Source: JAMCRM01 sp041685075 (GTDB lineage: Bacteria > Acidobacteriota > Terriglobia > Bryobacterales > Bryobacteraceae). From it: a stretch of 19,730 nucleotides of DNA. Both the position numbers and the translations under genes were made by a program. The notes under the pieces are model-generated. The model was not told where the DNA came from, did not search any database, and saw only the letters and a program-made list of their open reading frames with translations. Shown piece by piece: positions 12,298 to 19,565 of the stretch; the first letter of the stretch is position 1; each line of letters begins with the position of its first letter. Location of the stretch: assembly GCA_041685075.1 (NCBI GenBank), contig JAWLGN010000076.1:1-19730 (forward strand). The letters are read 5' to 3'.

Positions 12298-14948
12298 GCG
12301 GCCAGTCCATCCAACGCCGATTGCACCTTGCCGAGCTGTGCCTCGTAGTCCGCCAGCTTCTGCCGGATCGTCTCCACCACGTGCGCCGGGGCGCGGTTCA
12401 GGAAGGTCTCGTCGCCGAGCTGCCGCCGGGAGTTGGCGATATTCTTCTCCAGTTGCTCGCGCTCCTTCTCGAGCCGCTTGCGCTGCGCCTCCACCTGCAC
12501 CTTGGGCAGGTCCAGCACCAGGTCGAACTCCGGGGTGGAGCGGATGGCCGGCGCGTTCTTGGGCGCCGCCGCCTCGCTCGCCGCCAGCTTCACTCCCGCC
12601 AGCCGCTCGATGGCCGCGGCATGCGCCCGCGCCGCTTCCAGCACATCGCCCTGCCCGTGGAGCGTGCCGCCGAGCTGCGCCTTGGGGTCGATCTTCATCT
12701 CGGTGCGCAGCGTGCGGGCCAGCGTGACGATCTCCTGCACCAGCCCGATCTCCCGCTCCGCCGCGCCATCGGTGAGTTCCGCCCGGCACTGCGGATACGC
12801 CGCCAGCGCCAGCGACACCGGCCGGTTCGGCGCGCCCGCGGCCAGCCGCTGCCACAGCTCCTCGGTCAAAAACGGCATGGCCGGGTGCAGCAGCCGCAGC
12901 GCCGTCTCAAAGGCCGCCAGCAGGTTGCGCCAGTTCTCGTCCAGCCCCGAGCCTTCCCGGAAGCGCAGCTTTTTCAGCTCCACGTACCAGTCGCAAAACT
13001 CGTGCCAGAAGAAGCGCCACAGCACCTGCGCCGCCTCGTGATACCGATAAGTCTCGATGGCCCGGTTCACCTGCTCGGCGCAGGCGTTCAGCCGGCTCCA
13101 GATCCAGCGGTCCTCGACCTCCGCCTCCGGCCCCGGCCTGTATTCCTCCAGCTTCTCCGGCACCCACGGCTCCACGCCCGCGCGCTCCATGTTCAGGAAC
13201 AGGAACCGCGCCGCGTTCCAGATCTTGTTGGCGAAGGCGCGAGTGCTCTCCATGCGCTCCACCGACAGCACGATATCGGTCCCCGGCGCCGCGCCCAACA
13301 GCAGCGCCATCCGCACCGCGTCCGTGCCGTACTGCTCGGTCACCACCAGCGGATCGATCGTGTTGCCCCGGGTCTTGGACATCTTCTGGCGCTCGGCATC
13401 CCGCACCAGCCCGTGGATGTACACCTCGCGGAACGGAACATCCCCCATGAACTCGCAGCCCATCATCACCATCCGGGCCACCCAGAAGAAGAGGATGTCG
13501 AATCCCGTAATCAGCAGCGACGTGGGGTAGTAGGTCTTGAGATCTTCGGTTTCCTCCGGCCAGCCCAGCGTCGAGAAGGGCCACAGCGCCGAGCTGAACC
13601 AGGTGTCGAGCACGTCCGGGTCCTGTTCGAGCCGCCCGGACCCGCACTTCGGGCACCGCTGGGGCGTCTCCCGCGCCACCACCACTTCTCCGCACTCCCC
13701 GCAGTACCACGCCGGGATGCGGTGCCCCCACCACAACTGCCGCGAGATGCACCAGTCCCGGATGTTGTACATCCACTCGAAGTAGGTCTTGCTCCAGTTC
13801 TCCGGGATGAAGCGGATGCGCCCGCTCTCCACCGCTTCAATGGCGGGCTTGGCGAGCGGCTGGGTGCTGACGAACCACTGGGTCGAGACCAGCGGCTCCA
13901 CGGCCGTCTTGCAGCGGTCGCACTTGGCCACGCTCAGCCCGTAAGGCTCCACTTTTTCCAGCAGCCCCTGCGCGTCGAGATCCGCCACCACCTGCCGCCG
14001 CGCCTCGAAGCGGTCCATCCCCGCATACCGGCCCGCCTCGGCGGTCATGCGCCCCATCTCGTCGATAACCTTTATCTTGGGCAGGTTGTGGCGCTTCCCG
14101 GCCTCGAAGTCGTTGGGATCGTGCGCCGGCGTGACCTTCACCACCCCGGTTCCAAACTCCGGATCGGCAAAATCGTCGAAAATCACCGGGATCTCCCGGT
14201 CCATCAGGGGCAGCCGCACCCGGGCGCCGCGCAGGTCCTGGTAGCGGGCGTCGGTGGGATTCACCGCCACCGCCGTATCCCCCAGCATGGTTTCCGGACG
14301 CGTGGTGGCCACCACCAGGGAGCGCTCCGAGCCGATCACCGGGTAGCGGATGTGCCATAGGTTGCCCGCCGTCTCCTGGTGCGCCGTCTCCAGGTCCGAA
14401 ATGGCCGTCTGGCAGCGGGGGCACCAGTTCACCATGTACTCCCCGCGGTAGATCAGTCCTTTTTCATACAGCCGGACGAAAACCTCCCGCACCGCGCGGG
14501 AGAGCCCCGGGTCCAGCGTAAAGCGCTCGCGGCTCCAGTCGCAGGAGGCGCCCAGCCGGATCATCTGCCGCTTAATGGTATCGCCGTACTGCTCCTTCCA
14601 CTGCCATACCCGCTTGACGAACTCTTCGCGTCCGATGGTGCGGCGGTCCAGGCCTTCGGCCGCCAGCGCCCGCTCCACCACCATCTGGGTGGCGATGCCC
14701 GCGTGGTCCATCCCGGGAAGCCACAGGGTGTTATCGCCCAGCATGCGGTGCCACCGGATCGTCACGTCGATCTCGGTGTGCTCCAGCATGTGGCCGATAT
14801 GCAGCGATCCGGTGACATTCGGCGGCGGAATCACCAGCGAGAAGGTATTGCCCGAGCCATCGCCCGCGCGAAAGATCCCCTTGTCGATCCACCACTGCGC
14901 CCAGCGTGGTTCAAACCGCTGGGGCTCATACACTTTGTCAATTTGCAT
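12294..14948 (-). CDS. valS: Valine--tRNA ligase
   Basis: This is an 884-residue class Ia synthetase charging tRNA-Val, one of which is encoded at 4545-4621. Visible landmarks are PPPNVTGSLHIGHMLE (41-56) with the HIGH motif at 50-53, the editing-domain TTRPETMLGD (215-224), and KMSKT at 522-526, where the last residue is Thr instead of Ser. Cysteine pairs lie at 176/179 and 343/346, and at 416/419 and 432/435, consistent with zinc knuckles. The C-terminal 70 residues form the Leu/Glu/Arg coiled-coil arm typical of ValS. Start 14948 gives the standard N-terminus (QIDKVYEPQ), though no Shine-Dalgarno precedes it. It is the first gene of a five-gene operon. Confidence 0.97.
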   Translation of the reverse strand: MQIDKVYEPQRFEPRWAQWWIDKGIFRAGDGSGNTFSLVIPPPNVTGSLHIGHMLEHTEIDVTIRWHRMLGDNTLWLPGMDHAGIATQMVVERALAAEGLDRRTIGREEFVKRVWQWKEQYGDTIKRQMIRLGASCDWSRERFTLDPGLSRAVREVFVRLYEKGLIYRGEYMVNWCPRCQTAISDLETAHQETAGNLWHIRYPVIGSERSLVVATTRPETMLGDTAVAVNPTDARYQDLRGARVRLPLMDREIPVIFDDFADPEFGTGVVKVTPAHDPNDFEAGKRHNLPKIKVIDEMGRMTAEAGRYAGMDRFEARRQVVADLDAQGLLEKVEPYGLSVAKCDRCKTAVEPLVSTQWFVSTQPLAKPAIEAVESGRIRFIPENWSKTYFEWMYNIRDWCISRQLWWGHRIPAWYCGECGEVVVARETPQRCPKCGSGRLEQDPDVLDTWFSSALWPFSTLGWPEETEDLKTYYPTSLLITGFDILFFWVARMVMMGCEFMGDVPFREVYIHGLVRDAERQKMSKTRGNTIDPLVVTEQYGTDAVRMALLLGAAPGTDIVLSVERMESTRAFANKIWNAARFLFLNMERAGVEPWVPEKLEEYRPGPEAEVEDRWIWSRLNACAEQVNRAIETYRYHEAAQVLWRFFWHEFCDWYVELKKLRFREGSGLDENWRNLLAAFETALRLLHPAMPFLTEELWQRLAAGAPNRPVSLALAAYPQCRAELTDGAAEREIGLVQEIVTLARTLRTEMKIDPKAQLGGTLHGQGDVLEAARAHAAAIERLAGVKLAASEAAAPKNAPAIRSTPEFDLVLDLPKVQVEAQRKRLEKEREQLEKNIANSRRQLGDETFLNRAPAHVVETIRQKLADYEAQLGKVQSALDGLAA

Positions 14949-14949
14949 G

Positions 14950-14980
14950 GGGAGAAACTTCAATAATAACAAGCTCTCCC
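14950..14980 (-). promoter_or_regulatory. Probable valS promoter inside an inverted repeat
   Basis: On the minus strand TGT-TATTAT (14971-14963) is an extended -10 element. Initiation near 14956 would leave only about 8 bases before the valS ATG. The element sits between two arms, GGGAGA (14980-14975) and TCTCCC (14955-14950), with CTT/AAG extending the pairing inward. The dyad could be an operator over the -10 box. If transcription starts further upstream, it would instead form a hairpin hiding the start codon region. Confidence 0.45.
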
Positions 14981-15059
14981 GCACCCGTGGGGCCGCCCCG
15001 CCAGCGTGGAACTCGCTAAGACCGTGGCCAACGAAGCAGAGTACTTTGGGCGCAGTGCT

Positions 15060-15083
15060 GAACGGATGCGGTACCCATCCTTC
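15060..15083 (-). repeat. Hairpin with 7-base loop in the valS upstream region
   Basis: Arms GAA-C-GGATG and CATCC-TTC (one bulged C) enclose CGGTACC on the plus strand. The minus-strand reading loosely resembles a T-box antiterminator core, but it has an extra base and lacks the UGGU needed for an ACCA-ending tRNA. It may be a small genome repeat; its role is unknown. Confidence 0.4.
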
Positions 15084-15340
15084 AGGGCACAGGGTCTGTT
15101 CGTCGGCTCCGGGTGGTCGAAGCCGGCTGCAAAGAACGGATCGGCTCCCGTCTGAAACGCTCCGGTTCTGGGCCGTGCGCGGCGCCAACGCCATGCTGCC
15201 GCCTCAGCGGACGCTTCGAGGATCATTAGGACTCGCGCTCACGAGCCGCCTGATCACCCACATTCATGCCGCGCACTCCGAACGGGCGGCGCGTGACGCG
15301 GCGCTTCCCCGGGCTGCCCCTTCCGCCCGTATCCGGTCCG

Positions 15341-17071
15341 TTAGATCGTCGGAACCGAGGTGAACGTGTTCTGGGCGTCCATGGACCGCAGGCCCAGCCC
15401 GGCCAGCCCGCCCGCCTCCGAGCTCTCGAAACGCACCATGCCTCTCCTTTCCACGGTCAGGCCGATGCGGCCCCCCAGAACGAAGGAGGTGTGGCCGTTT
15501 GCCGGTATCGGGTCGAGCGTCGCGGTCCCCACCAGAGTGCCGGCTTCATCCCAAACCGTGGCCGTGACGGTTGCCGGGGCGGCCGACAGGTTTGCCATCG
15601 CCACCCCCATCGTGAAGCCGCCGGTGTTTTCAAACGGCAGCGCCATGGCGGGCGGGAATTGCGTTTGCAGCGGGACGGTGCCTTCCGATGCCTGGCCGGC
15701 CGCGACGGTGCGGAAGATCGCGTAGCCGCACACCGGCCCGGCGCCGAGCACCTCGGCCCACCCCACCTCCAGTCCTGCCAGGTTCTCTCCCAGCGACAGC
15801 ATCAAGGTCGCCTTCGGCTGCAGAGTGGCATCCACCGATGACGCGGGCGATGGTCCCTGCACCGCGCCGCCCTGCGAAATCGTCACCGGCAGCGTCAGGG
15901 CATTGCCGCTGCCGTCGCGGAACGCCACCGTCAGAGGAACCGGCACCGTCGCGGTGTTGATCAGCGTGATGGTGCTGGTCCAGGAGCCGCCGGCCGCGAT
16001 GTGGGAGAGAACGCCCGTCCGCGCCTTGGGCAGTTGCGCGCGGCCGATTTTGCTGTACTCGGCGAACCACACTGCGCCGTCCGGCCCCACCGTGATGGAG
16101 AAGGGCGTCGTGCCGCCCGGCAGGACGTACTCGGTGAATGCCCCCGCCGTCGTGATCCGCCCGATCTTCACGCTCCGGGACTCGGTGAACCAGAGGGCGC
16201 CGTCGGGACCGGCCGTGATCCCCATCGGCCCGGCGTCCGCCGTGGGCACGGGGAACTCCGTCACCACTCCCGCCGTGGTGATCCGCCCGATCTTGTTGGC
16301 GTCCCCCTCGACAAACCACAGCGCGCCGTCCGGTCCGGGCGTGATGCTTCCCACTCCGGCTCGCGCCGTCGGGACGTTGAATGCGGTCATGTTTCCCGAC
16401 GTCGTGATTCTCCCGATCCGGTTGCCGGCATACTCGGCGAACCACAGCGCTCCATCCGGCCCGGTTGTGATCGAGGTGGGGTCGTGTCCGCCGGGCAGCG
16501 TGAACTCGCTGATCTCGCCGGCAGTGGTAATGCGCCCGATTCTCCCGGCGGCCTCGGTAAACCAGAGCGCCCCGTCCGGCCCCAGCGTGATGCCTTGCGG
16601 CGAGGTGTTGGCGCTCGGGATGGGATACTCGGTGAGCGATCCATTGGTAGCCATCCGGCCGATCCGGTTGGCGAGAACTTCGGTGAACCAAAGGGCGCCG
16701 TCCGGGCCCGCCGTGATCACGCAAGGGTGGACGCCGGCGTTCGGCAGGGCGAACTCGGTGATCGCTCCCGACATGGAGATCCGACTGATTTTGCCGGCGG
16801 TTCTTTGGGTGAACCAGACCGCCCCGTCCGGACCCGCCGTGATGCTCTGCGCCACTTTGAGGTCGCCGCCGTACTCGGTGATGTCAACGGACGCGGGCCC
16901 CTGGGCGTTGAGAATTTCCGGCGTGAAGGCGAGGGATGCGAGCGCGGCGATGGTGATGGCGAAGCACCGGCGGGCCTGCCGCCGGCATGGCGAGGATAGG
17001 ATGGCAAAGCATGGTTGCCGTCCGGGCCCTGGAAAGCCCGGAGGTATCGAATTGCTACCTGAGATTTCCAT
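15341..17071 (-). CDS. Secreted seven-bladed Vgb-like beta-propeller with extra C-terminal module
   Basis: This is a 576-residue exported protein. After a basic stretch and hydrophobic segment (about residues 35-58), seven repeats of about 41 residues follow. Each starts with ITxGPDGALWFTE and most continue with NRIGRITTAGxxTEF, the hallmark of virginiamycin B lyase/SMP-30-like propellers. Around residue 340 the propeller ends and a beta-rich module of about 225 residues begins (GGSWTSTITLINTATVPVPL), ending in FTSVPTI. Such tails recur in acidobacterial secreted proteins. The propeller has very few histidines, so streptogramin lyase activity is unlikely. Start 17071 is preferred because GGGAG lies 7 bases upstream and a -10 box lies before it. 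The N-terminus before the signal core is unusually long. Confidence 0.85.
   Translation of the reverse strand: MEISGSNSIPPGFPGPGRQPCFAILSSPCRRQARRCFAITIAALASLAFTPEILNAQGPASVDITEYGGDLKVAQSITAGPDGAVWFTQRTAGKISRISMSGAITEFALPNAGVHPCVITAGPDGALWFTEVLANRIGRMATNGSLTEYPIPSANTSPQGITLGPDGALWFTEAAGRIGRITTAGEISEFTLPGGHDPTSITTGPDGALWFAEYAGNRIGRITTSGNMTAFNVPTARAGVGSITPGPDGALWFVEGDANKIGRITTAGVVTEFPVPTADAGPMGITAGPDGALWFTESRSVKIGRITTAGAFTEYVLPGGTTPFSITVGPDGAVWFAEYSKIGRAQLPKARTGVLSHIAAGGSWTSTITLINTATVPVPLTVAFRDGSGNALTLPVTISQGGAVQGPSPASSVDATLQPKATLMLSLGENLAGLEVGWAEVLGAGPVCGYAIFRTVAAGQASEGTVPLQTQFPPAMALPFENTGGFTMGVAMANLSAAPATVTATVWDEAGTLVGTATLDPIPANGHTSFVLGGRIGLTVERRGMVRFESSEAGGLAGLGLRSMDAQNTFTSVPTI
16050..16870 (-). 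repeat. In-frame tandem repeats encoding the seven propeller blades
   Basis: A CCGTCCGG-like block recurs at about 16079, 16201, 16328, 16451, 16575, 16699 and 16825, a spacing of roughly 122-127 bases. It encodes the GPDG turn of each blade. Adjacent copies remain clearly alike in DNA, so the array probably grew by tandem duplication. Confidence 0.7.
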
Positions 17072-17094
17072 TGGAATGCTCCCGGTCGCCATTC

Positions 17095-17100
17095 AGTATA
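17095..17100 (-). promoter_or_regulatory. Candidate -10 box of the propeller gene
   Basis: On the minus strand TATACT lies 23 bases before the ATG at 17071. An earlier in-frame ATG at 17092 is only 2 bases after the box and would not be in the transcript. No clear -35 box is present. Confidence 0.45.
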
Positions 17101-17258
17101 CAGGACGAAGGTCGCCCAATTCGGAAATGGCGCGCCACAGGTCACGTTTTTCCTGCTCCAGTTGCGGAAGGGAAAACCACAAAAAAGGAACGCCCTCAAG
17201 TTGCCATTTCCATGTCACGCACCCCGTGCGCCCGGCCCCACGGAGCCCCGCCTCCTGC

Positions 17259-17264
17259 TACCAT
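17259..17264 (+). promoter_or_regulatory. Weak -10 candidate next to the YdjM-like start
   Basis: TACCAT ends 9 bases before the ATG at 17274, the same distance as the recN box to its start. It would produce a near-leaderless transcript. The hexamer is weak (four of six), so this rests mainly on its position. Confidence 0.25.
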
Positions 17265-17273
17265 GCAAAGTTC

Positions 17274-17810
17274 ATGGAGATTGTGGCGCACGGGTTGTGG
17301 ACGGCCGCCGCCGCCATCGCCGTCAAAAGAAAGACCCACATCCCCCTCCTAACCGGCTGGACCGTCTGGTGGGGTGTCTTTCCGGACGTCTTCGCCTTCG
17401 GTCCCCGCATCGCCGCGGGCCTCTTCCTCTGGCTGGCCGGCGCGCCCGATCCCCACGTCCGCATCGGCCTGCCCCTCTACCCCATGGCCCACAGCCTGCT
17501 CGTGTTCCTGCTGGTCTTCGGGGTGGTGTCGCTGGCGGCCCGCCGGGTGGTCTGGGAGATGCTCGGCTGGCTGCTCCACATCGCCATCGACGTCCCCACC
17601 CACAGCCTGCGCTACTACGCCACCCGCTTTCTCTGGCCGGTTTCGGACTTCCGCATCGACGGCATTCCCTGGTGGACCCCCTGGCTCTGGATCGCCACCT
17701 ATGTCGCCCTGGCGGTGGTCTACTTTCTGATGTGGAGAAAGGGCTGGCTTTCGCGCAACAAGGCGCACTCTACGCCCGCGCCGACCGGAGCAACCTCCCG
17801 GCGTGCTTGA
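17274..17810 (+). CDS. YdjM-like membrane protein, putative metal-dependent hydrolase
   Basis: This 178-residue protein has four or five hydrophobic segments (about 45-57, 72-88, 93-108, 136-153, and a weaker one near the start). Conserved polar residues sit at membrane edges: His6, Pro37-Asp38 in FPDVFAFG, His73-Ser74, and His102, Asp106, His110 in LLHIAIDVPTHS. This layout fits the YdjM/DUF457-type inner-membrane proteins annotated as metal-dependent hydrolases. Activity in the family is poorly known. The start is the ATG at 17274; the open frame further upstream is antisense to the propeller gene. No Shine-Dalgarno is visible. The last 41 bases overlap the 3' end of recN on the opposite strand. 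Confidence 0.75.
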   Translation: MEIVAHGLWTAAAAIAVKRKTHIPLLTGWTVWWGVFPDVFAFGPRIAAGLFLWLAGAPDPHVRIGLPLYPMAHSLLVFLLVFGVVSLAARRVVWEMLGWLLHIAIDVPTHSLRYYATRFLWPVSDFRIDGIPWWTPWLWIATYVALAVVYFLMWRKGWLSRNKAHSTPAPTGATSRRA

Positions 17811-19449
17811 GCGCCTCCGGCGTGAGCTTCTGGCCCGAAAGCATGCGGCCGATCTCGCGCGTGCGGGCCTCGCCTTCCAGTTCCTCCAGCGTGGCCACCG
17901 TGCGCCCGTTCTTCTCCCGCTTCTCTACTAAGTAATGATGATCGGCGAAGCAGGCGATCTGCGGCAGGTGGGTCACGCACAGCACCTGGTTCTGCGCCGC
18001 CAGGGCCCGCAGGCGCCGCCCCACCCCCTCGGCCGCCGCGCCTCCCACCCCGGCGTCCACTTCGTCGAACACCAGGGTGCGCTGCGGTCCCGCCGCTCGC
18101 AACCGCCCCGCTTCGAGCGAGGTCTTCAGCGCCAGCGCGATGCGCGAAATCTCGCCGCCGGAGGCCACCCGGGCGATGGGCCGCGGCGCCTCCCCCACGT
18201 TCGGCGAGACCAGAAACTCCACCCGGTCGGCGCCCTCTGCCGTCCAGGCGCCGGCCGCGATCTCCACCCGGAAGACGGTGCGCTCCATCGCCAGCGGCGC
18301 CAGCTCCGCTTCCACCCGCTTCTCCAGCTTCCGTGCCGCCGCCCGCCGGCGCTCCGAGAGAGCCGCCGCCAGCTTCTCGTACCGCCCGGCCAGCTCGCTC
18401 TGCCGCGCCCGCAGCGCCTCCATGCGCTCGCCCGCGTGCTCCACCGCGTCGATCTGCCCGCGCACCTCTTCCAGGAAGGTGAGGATCTCCTCCACGCTGC
18501 GGCCGTACTTGCGCTTCAGCCGGTCCAGCACCGCCAGCCGCGCCTCGACCTCCTCGAGCCGCCCCGGATTGGCCTCCAGGCGCCCCAGGTAGTCGCGCAG
18601 CGTGTAGGCGGCCTCTTCAATCGCCAGCGCCGCGGCATCCAGGTGCTCCCGAACGCCGCCCGTTTCCGGATCGATACGGGCTAAGTCGTCCACCCGCCGC
18701 GAGGCCAGCCGCACCTGCGCCAGCGCCGACTCCGGCGCATCGTAGAGCGCCGACCAAGCCGCCGCCGCGTTCTCCTGGAGCTTCTCCAGGTTCTGCAACA
18801 CACGCCGCTCGCCTTCGAGCGCGGCATCTTCGCCCGGCTGCGGCGCGGCGCTTTCGATCTCCCGCCGCTGGAAGGTCCACAGGTCCAGCAGCCGCAGCTT
18901 CTCCTGTTCGGAGCGCTCGAGTTCCTCCAGCTCCGCCCCTACCGCGCGCCACTGCCTGTACACTTCCGCAACATCGGCCAGCAGTGCCGAATTATCGGCA
19001 AATGCGTCCAGCATCTCCCGCTGGACGTCCGGCTGAAACAGCGACTGCTGGTCGTGCTGGCCATGGATATCGCCCAGCAGCGGCGCCAGTTCCCGCAGCA
19101 GCGCCACCGCCACCGGCCGGCTGCCCAGAAAGGCCCGGCTCTTCCCACCGGCCTGAATCTCCCGCTCCAGCAGCAGCTCGCCGTCTTCCAGGGCAAAGCC
19201 CGCCGGTTCGATGAGCGCCGCCACGCGCGCGTCGCCGCGTACATCGAAGATGCCCGCCACCCGCGCCCGCGTCTCCCCGGTCCGCACCATCTCGGCCGAG
19301 GCCCGCCCGCCGAACAACAGCCCCAGCGCATCCACCACGATCGACTTGCCGCTGCCGGTCTCCCCGGTCAGCAGATTCAGCCCGGGATGGAACCGCGCCC
19401 TCAGCCGGTCCACCACGGCATAGTTCTCGATCACCAGCTCCAGGAGCAT
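17770..19449 (-). CDS. recN: DNA repair protein RecN
   Basis: RecN is an SMC-like ATPase that acts early in double-strand break repair by holding broken DNA ends. This 559-residue copy has the usual length. Motifs are Walker A GETGSGKS (29-36), the HGQHDQQSLF segment, long coiled-coil arms of Glu/Arg/Leu between about 170 and 400, the ABC signature SGGEISRIALALK (about 430-442), Walker B TLVFDEVDAGVGG (458-470), and VTHLPQIACFADHHYLVEK. The start ATG at 19449 gives the conserved MLLELVIENYAVVDR N-terminus. A TATAAT box ends 9 bases before it, suggesting a near-leaderless transcript. No SOS (LexA) box of known type is obvious. Confidence 0.97.
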   Translation of the reverse strand: MLLELVIENYAVVDRLRARFHPGLNLLTGETGSGKSIVVDALGLLFGGRASAEMVRTGETRARVAGIFDVRGDARVAALIEPAGFALEDGELLLEREIQAGGKSRAFLGSRPVAVALLRELAPLLGDIHGQHDQQSLFQPDVQREMLDAFADNSALLADVAEVYRQWRAVGAELEELERSEQEKLRLLDLWTFQRREIESAAPQPGEDAALEGERRVLQNLEKLQENAAAAWSALYDAPESALAQVRLASRRVDDLARIDPETGGVREHLDAAALAIEEAAYTLRDYLGRLEANPGRLEEVEARLAVLDRLKRKYGRSVEEILTFLEEVRGQIDAVEHAGERMEALRARQSELAGRYEKLAAALSERRRAAARKLEKRVEAELAPLAMERTVFRVEIAAGAWTAEGADRVEFLVSPNVGEAPRPIARVASGGEISRIALALKTSLEAGRLRAAGPQRTLVFDEVDAGVGGAAAEGVGRRLRALAAQNQVLCVTHLPQIACFADHHYLVEKREKNGRTVATLEELEGEARTREIGRMLSGQKLTPEALKHAGRLLRSARA

Positions 19450-19458
19450 TCCCCGACG

Positions 19459-19464
19459 ATTATA
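19459..19464 (-). promoter_or_regulatory. Consensus -10 box of recN, 9 bases before the start codon
   Basis: TATAAT on the minus strand (19464-19459) matches the consensus exactly. Initiation is expected near 19452, about three bases before the ATG. GGGGA directly abuts the ATG but is too close for a normal Shine-Dalgarno. Confidence 0.55.
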
Positions 19465-19565
19465 CCGATGCGCAACCTCCGCACGCCCGCCGCGCACCCC
19501 GCAAACACCGCGCGCAAACCGGCAAAACCCGCCCTCCACATGGCGCCCGCACACATTGCCCCCGC

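Larger units (their letters stand above)
14949..15340. other. 392-base gap upstream of valS, no convincing gene
   Basis: Apart from the promoter dyad next to valS, this stretch holds several hairpins, for example GAA-GGATG/CATCC-TTC around the loop at 15069-15075, and CGCG-TGA-CGCG at 15290-15300. No intrinsic terminator with a T run is seen after the propeller gene that ends at 15341. Short open frames exist on both strands, but none has a ribosome site or recognisable protein features. Confidence 0.6.

Noticed and set aside
14949..15194. N-terminally extended valS reading
   Set aside because: The family N-terminus begins at 14948; the extra 82 residues resemble no ValS extension and cross the hairpins.
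14960..15226. 88-codon minus-strand open frame upstream of valS
   Set aside because: No ribosome site, no known family, composition typical of noncoding hairpin-rich DNA, and it overlaps the likely valS promoter.
15341..17071. Streptogramin B lyase (antibiotic resistance) call for the propeller protein
   Set aside because: The protein has a signal sequence and an added module, and its propeller has only about two histidines, so a catalytic set like that of Vgb is not evident.
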